Positions 60,165 through 64,000 of a stretch of 64,000 nucleotides of DNA are shown piece by piece; within the stretch, counting starts at the first letter, position 1; each line of letters begins with the position of its first letter. Below the pieces are notes generated by a model. It was not told the DNA's origin. It searched no databases and was given only the letters and a program-made list of their open reading frames with translations. The stretch comes from UBA1660 sp964462035 (GTDB lineage Bacteria; Myxococcota_A; Polyangia; Polyangiales; Houyiibacteriaceae), in assembly GCA_964462035.1 (NCBI GenBank), contig CAYXAP010000020.1:1-64000 (forward strand), written 5' to 3'. The position numbers and the translations under genes are program-made.

Positions 60165-61000
60165 GCCGTGGCCAGCGGAGCGTGGGCCGGCTCGCTCGAG
60201 GCCGGCTCGCGATAGGGCTCCACCTCGAGCAGCTCGTCGAGTCGGACGAAGCGGAGGCCCCGCGCCCGGAGCGTCTCGATGATCCGGGGGAGCGCCTCGA
60301 TGGTCGCGCTCCGGTCCGCTCGGCCGCCGAGGCCGGTCCCGTCGTGGAGCATGATCACGCTCCCCGGACGGGCACCGCGAAGGACCCGTCGCTCGATCGC
60401 GTCGGCGTCGCCACTCATCGAATCGAGGCCTCGCACGTCCCAGCCGACGGCGGTCAGGCCGAGCTCGTCGACGACGTCGCCGAGCGCCGGGTTCTTGATG
60501 CCCTGCGGTGAGCGAAAGAGGGTCGGCTCTTTGCCGAGGACGGCCGCGATCGCCGCGTTGCAGGCCTTCAACTCACGGCGCGCCGTCGACCAGAGCGAGA
60601 AGTGCAAGGCCACCGCGTGGGTGTGCGTGTGATTGCAGACCAGGTGACCGGCGTCGTGGAGCTCGCGAACGATCTCCGGGTGGGCCTCCACCCGCTCACC
60701 GACGACGAAGAAGGCCGCCGGCACCCCGTGGTCCGCGAGCACCCGTGCGACCTCGAGGGTCGAGCTCGGATCGGGGCCGTCGTCGAAGGTCAGCGAGACC
60801 GCGTTCGTCTCCGGCCGCCCGCGCGAGAGGGTCTTGGTCCAGAGGCTGGCATTCGGATGGAGCACGAACGCCATGAGGATGGCGCTCCCGATGATGACGA
60901 TGCCTGCCGCCGCGGCGAACGCCAACGCGCCGTCGAGCCACCAGAACGCTGCGACGGCCAACACCAGCGTCGGCACTTTGAGCCAGAGGGAGCGGAGCAT
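60161..61000 (-). CDS. Polysaccharide deacetylase (NodB domain)
   Basis: A 279-residue protein with two N-terminal membrane helices (LWLKVPTLVLAVAAFWWLDG; LAFAAAAGIVIIGSAILMAF), then a NodB carbohydrate-esterase-4 domain. All five motifs are present: SLTFDDGPDPS (catalytic Asp), HLVCNHTHTHAVALH (metal His), FRSPQGIKNPAL, GWDVRGLDS, and SVIMLHDGTG. It should remove acetyl groups from GlcNAc-type polymers at the outer side of the inner membrane. A longer open frame upstream is not supported. It shares an operon with a GNAT (4-base overlap) and follows the MoxR/DUF2201 genes. Confidence 0.93.
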   Translation of the reverse strand: MLRSLWLKVPTLVLAVAAFWWLDGALAFAAAAGIVIIGSAILMAFVLHPNASLWTKTLSRGRPETNAVSLTFDDGPDPSSTLEVARVLADHGVPAAFFVVGERVEAHPEIVRELHDAGHLVCNHTHTHAVALHFSLWSTARRELKACNAAIAAVLGKEPTLFRSPQGIKNPALGDVVDELGLTAVGWDVRGLDSMSGDADAIERRVLRGARPGSVIMLHDGTGLGGRADRSATIEALPRIIETLRARGLRFVRLDELLEVEPYREPASSEPAHAPLATA

Positions 61001-61049
61001 GGGCCTCAAGTCTTGGGGCGTCGTGCCCTCGCCGCAAGCCAGGACCGCC

Positions 61050-62270
61050 CTACGTCGCTGCGCCTCGGACCGGAGGGAGGACGATGGCGCGACCGAAGCG
61101 GAGGTGAGCACCGCTCTTCGCTCCCTCCGTCAGCACCCAAAGGAGCGGGCACGGCGGGCGGACGGTCGGCGGGTCGGCGCGTCCGTCGGTGAGATAGAGG
61201 CAGCCATCCCAGCGCTCCATCCGGTCGCTGCGGAGCGCGCGGAAGACTGGATCGAAGGCGGTGCCTCCCCGGCCGGCGACCGCCTTCGGGAGCTGGCCGC
61301 GGTACTCGTAACGGCGCTGGACGGTCGCGTCGCACTCGAAGACGTGGACCTCCGCACCACGACGCCAGAGGCCATGAACCTCGGCGAAGAGCGACCGAAG
61401 CGCCTCGGCGGAGACCGAACCCGACGTGTCGATCGCGGCGGCGAGGCGGACGCGGCGCTGGACCCGGAGGCCGGGAAAGGTTCCATAGCGACGGCTCGGC
61501 CGGCGCAGCGTCGAGGCGATGCGCGTGCGATTCGACGAGGTCGCGAAGAGCCGAACGACCCGGCGCCAATCGACCTGCGGCCGGCGACGCTCGAGGGCTG
61601 CCTCCACCAGCCTTCGCAGAGGCCCGGGGAGCGCGCCGACGCCGCGGTCGCCGCTCCGAGCGGCGGCCTCGGCGATGCGCGCGTCGGCGAGGGCGCGCCC
61701 CGCCCGTTCGACCGGGCCAGCCTCGGGGCTGGCCCAGCCCTCGTGGTCGCTGTGCCAGCGATCGAAGGCGGCCAACGCCTTGGCGCTTCGGGGCGCAGAC
61801 GCAGCCGCACCGGCACCATCGCCTCCGTCGCTGGGATCGGCGAGCTCGGCGAGCGCCGCGTAGTAGTGGTCCGCGCTGCGGTGCGGGCGGAGGCCGAGGT
61901 CCGGAAAGCTCCGCAGGGTGACGGCCCCAGGCGGCGGAGGCGACAGGTACTGATTCACCACCAGATCGGTGGCGACATCCCAGAGCCGTGGGTCGGCGTC
62001 CCGTCGGCGCCCGCGGACAGCGTGACCGAAGAGCAGATGCAGCGCCTCGTGCTGGACCACGGCGACGCGCTCCTCGAGCGTGCGGAGCTCCTGGCAGAAG
62101 AACCCTGGGTGCACGCGCAACTCGAGTCGCCCGTCGCGAAGCCCGACGCCGACCCCGTGCCGCTCCTCCGACACGCGACGCACGAGCCCGCCGAGCAGGT
62201 GCGCGAAGAAGGGGGCTTCGAGGAGTAGGCGGGTGATCGCTCGCGAGAGCTCGCGCTGCGCGTCGCTCAC
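61050..62270 (-). CDS. DUF2201 putative metallopeptidase/VWA-like protein
   Basis: A 406-residue protein. The N-terminal half has a zinc-peptidase-like helix VAVVQHEALHLLFGHAVRG, with HExxH and a further His. The C-terminal half is a VWA-like domain, with RLAAAIDTSGSVSAEALRSL as an intact MIDAS motif and CLYLTDGRADPPT later. This matches DUF2201 proteins, usually encoded next to a MoxR-type ATPase, as here. It overlaps that gene by 4 bases. It may be a metal-dependent peptidase or a metal-binding cofactor of the AAA protein; no function is proven. Confidence 0.9.
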   Translation of the reverse strand: MSDAQRELSRAITRLLLEAPFFAHLLGGLVRRVSEERHGVGVGLRDGRLELRVHPGFFCQELRTLEERVAVVQHEALHLLFGHAVRGRRRDADPRLWDVATDLVVNQYLSPPPPGAVTLRSFPDLGLRPHRSADHYYAALAELADPSDGGDGAGAAASAPRSAKALAAFDRWHSDHEGWASPEAGPVERAGRALADARIAEAAARSGDRGVGALPGPLRRLVEAALERRRPQVDWRRVVRLFATSSNRTRIASTLRRPSRRYGTFPGLRVQRRVRLAAAIDTSGSVSAEALRSLFAEVHGLWRRGAEVHVFECDATVQRRYEYRGQLPKAVAGRGGTAFDPVFRALRSDRMERWDGCLYLTDGRADPPTVRPPCPLLWVLTEGAKSGAHLRFGRAIVLPPVRGAAT

Positions 62271-63391
62271 AGTGCGTCCAGGAGCGCCGCAGCCAGTACC
62301 GGATCGCGGACCAACTCACGCGCGACCGGGTGCGCCGCCAGGTCGCGGTGGAGACCGACGCGCATGTCCTCCGGGAGCGTCTCGTGCCGAAGGAACGCGA
62401 CCAGGTTCGTGCGATGCCGTTCGGACGGTTCGTAGCCCTCGCGTGTCACGTGCAGGAAGAGGCGCGACGCGATCGTCGCGAGCCGGTCCACGCGCTTGGC
62501 GTCCCCCTCGCCGGAGGCCAGCTCCGTGAGCCGCTCTCCGACCGGTTCGAAATCGTCGGCATCGAGGATCGTCTCCGGATCGACGAGCGCCTCCAGCCCA
62601 TCGAGGACGAACGCGCGGAAGGCCGCCACCGTCACGTCGTCGAGCGACGAGCGCGCGAGAGCCTCGACCATCTCGAGCGACCCTTTCAGGTCCGCGATGG
62701 GCTTCAGCTGCTCGAAGAGCTGGGTCAGCGAGCGAGCGGTGGTCCCGGTCTGCGCGAGCACCTCGGGGTAGGTGAGCACGAAGGCGACCCCTCGCGGGTC
62801 GACGCCGGCCTCGGTGGCCCACGCCGCCCAGGCCTTCGGATCGAAGACCAGGCTGGTGTGGAGCAGCCGGGTGAGCATGGCGTCGTCCATCGGGGTGACC
62901 GAGTAGTCCCCGCCTTCCGGGTTCGCCGTGCAGACGATCTGCCAGCGCTCCGGGAGCCTCCAAGAGAACATCCGCCGGGTCTGGAGCAGCTGCATCAGCC
63001 CCCGCAGGATCCGATCGTCGGCGCGGTTGAGATCGTCCAGGAGGAGGATGCCGGGACCGTCGGCCGTGGGGACCCAGGCCGGCGGCGCGAAGCGGGTGCG
63101 GGCCCCGTCCCCCTCCCCTGCGATGGTCGGCAAGCCGTGGAGATCCCCCATCTCCTCGAATTGGGCCGGGGCACAGTAGGCGAAGCCCCAGCCGCGCTGG
63201 CGTGCGTAATCCTCGACGATGGCAGTCTTCCCCACGCCGTGGACCCCCCAGATGCAGAGGGGCGTCCCGAGGCCTCCCGCGGCCTGGGCGACGAGGTTGG
63301 TCTCGAAGACGTGGTCCATGAGCCGCCGGAGGCCCGGCGGGTCCAACCTGGCGCCGCGAAGCAGGAGCGCCCCGTCGTTTCCCGGGTCCAT
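62267..63391 (-). CDS. MoxR-like AAA+ ATPase, partner of DUF2201
   Basis: A 374-residue AAA+ ATPase. Walker A IWGVHGVGKTAIVEDYARQR, Walker B ILLLDDLNRADDRILRG, and sensor VCTANPEGGDYSVTPMDDAM, followed by TRLLHTSL, are visible. It differs from the first MoxR in the window (Walker A PGSGKT) and belongs to the MoxR/AAA_5 group that pairs with DUF2201. The start is ATG 63391, preceded by GTG at 63394. It opens the operon AAA-DUF2201-deacetylase-GNAT, all with short gaps or overlaps. Confidence 0.92.
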   Translation of the reverse strand: MDPGNDGALLLRGARLDPPGLRRLMDHVFETNLVAQAAGGLGTPLCIWGVHGVGKTAIVEDYARQRGWGFAYCAPAQFEEMGDLHGLPTIAGEGDGARTRFAPPAWVPTADGPGILLLDDLNRADDRILRGLMQLLQTRRMFSWRLPERWQIVCTANPEGGDYSVTPMDDAMLTRLLHTSLVFDPKAWAAWATEAGVDPRGVAFVLTYPEVLAQTGTTARSLTQLFEQLKPIADLKGSLEMVEALARSSLDDVTVAAFRAFVLDGLEALVDPETILDADDFEPVGERLTELASGEGDAKRVDRLATIASRLFLHVTREGYEPSERHRTNLVAFLRHETLPEDMRVGLHRDLAAHPVARELVRDPVLAAALLDAL

Positions 63392-63437
63392 CACGGCTCA
63401 GGATAGCCCCTGCCGGGGCGCCATACGCACGGATCGA

Positions 63438-63468
63438 TTGACTTTTGGCGTCCCAAAGGCCAGATATC
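63438..63468 (+). promoter_or_regulatory. Predicted promoter of the DUF445 gene
   Basis: TTGACT (63438-63443) and AGATAT/GATATC (63462-63468) with an 18-19 base spacer, about 8 bases before the GTG start. This is a good sigma-70 pair that again predicts a near-leaderless message. Confidence 0.5.
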
Positions 63469-63476
63469 GGCGCGCT

Positions 63477-64000
63477 GTGGGCTTCTTCGACCGAATCGCT
63501 GCGGATTGGCTCGTTCTACTGATCCCACTCTTCAGCGCGTTCGTGGGTTGGTTCACCAACGTCGTCGCCATCAAGATGATGTTCTACCCCACTGAACCGC
63601 TGGGGAAGCCGCCGTGGTTCGGCTGGCAGGGCATCGTCCCGGCGAACGCCCACCGGCTCGCCCGGATGTCGACGCAGCTCATCCTGACGAAGCTGCTCAG
63701 CCTCGAGGAGCTCTTCGCGAGCTTCAAGGGCGAGGCCTTCGCCGAGGAGATCGAGCCGGTCGTCGAGGACATCACCGAGCAGATCATCGACGAGGTCGCC
63801 ACCAAGCGCGCTCCCCAGATGTGGGAGAACGCTGGCGAGTTCATGCAGAACCAGATTCGCGAGCAGATCAAAGCGAAGGTCCGCGAGACCGCGGTCAAGA
63901 TCGTCGACGACTTCAGCGCCAACATCACCGACATCCTCGACCTGGAGAAGGTCGTCGTGGAAGCGGTGATGGAAGACAAGGAGCTGATGAGCATGATGTT
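63477..64000 (+). CDS. DUF445 family membrane protein (partial)
   Basis: The first 174 residues of a DUF445 protein, cut by the window end. After a GTG start comes a membrane helix (WLVLLIPLFSAFVGWFTNVV) with the family signature GWFTNVVAIKMMFYP, then FGWQGIVPANAHRLARMS and helical regions (FAEEIEPVVEDITEQIIDEV; QMWENAGEFMQNQIREQI). DUF445 proteins are inner-membrane proteins of unknown role. The terminal helices and second membrane segment lie beyond base 64000. Confidence 0.93.
   Translation, partial: MGFFDRIAADWLVLLIPLFSAFVGWFTNVVAIKMMFYPTEPLGKPPWFGWQGIVPANAHRLARMSTQLILTKLLSLEELFASFKGEAFAEEIEPVVEDITEQIIDEVATKRAPQMWENAGEFMQNQIREQIKAKVRETAVKIVDDFSANITDILDLEKVVVEAVMEDKELMSMM

Overview
The window reads as a chromosomal segment of a high-GC myxobacterium (Myxococcota), most like the Polyangiales/Sandaracinaceae type. 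This is inferred from a MYXO-CTERM sorting tail (11750-11857), myxococcal Cys-rich disulfide repeats (40200-40800, 56700-57220), DUF4388 and DUF6178 proteins, two eukaryote-like Ser/Thr kinases with the HRDxTPQN loop, and many lipoproteins with Asp/Gly-rich linkers after the lipobox. I count 55 protein genes. I see no rRNA, tRNA, CRISPR array, insertion sequence or phage gene. No gene-free stretch exceeds 300 bases; the longest are 35453-35696, 20313-20531 and 649-834.

Layout. 1-9 kb: partial proton-pumping pyrophosphatase, FabD, a DUF4388 protein, an outer-membrane-like protein, a divergent ceramidase/phospholipase C pair, DUF6178, and the BolA-glutaredoxin Fe-S pair. 9-12.5 kb: an overlapping three-gene unit around an ECF sigma factor, then a MYXO-CTERM beta-helix protein and a lipoprotein. 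12.5-15.6 kb: a LysM/M23 peptidase followed by a membrane glycosyltransferase. 15.7-20.3 kb: a four-gene overlapping operon (DUF3348, DUF802, OmpA-like, DUF2894) that looks like a membrane ion motor of the MotAB/ZorAB type with a very long coiled-coil tail. 20.5-28.8 kb: SDR, TPR protein, kinase plus coupled lipoprotein, VTT membrane protein, USP-like protein plus ArsB/NhaD-like transporter, and a LuxR-type regulator. 28.8-35.5 kb: a DUF58-transglutaminase-MoxR-TPR operon. 35.6-45.6 kb: response regulator, NTF2-like protein and a run of secreted or lipoprotein genes, including a 1262-residue Cys-rich protein followed by a HEAT-repeat protein. 45.6-54.7 kb: a TetR/DUF3995 divergent pair with two perfect operators, YwqG-like, DsbA-like, SGNH hydrolase, UDP-glucuronate decarboxylase, and an NCS2-like permease coupled to a strongly Cys-rich lipoprotein. 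54.8-64 kb: a second kinase, lipoproteins, a second MoxR module (AAA plus DUF2201) with a polysaccharide deacetylase and a GNAT, and a partial DUF445 protein.

Three points cut across the window. First, many genes that open a transcription unit have a -10-like hexamer (TANNNT class) only 6-7 bases before the start codon and no Shine-Dalgarno sequence, so leaderless transcription looks common here. Second, both 100-N gaps are flanked by the same 55-bp sequence on each side; removing one copy plus the Ns restores an intact reading frame each time, so they are assembly artefacts and not missing sequence. Third, operons are tightly packed, with many 4-base ATGA/GTGA start-stop overlaps.
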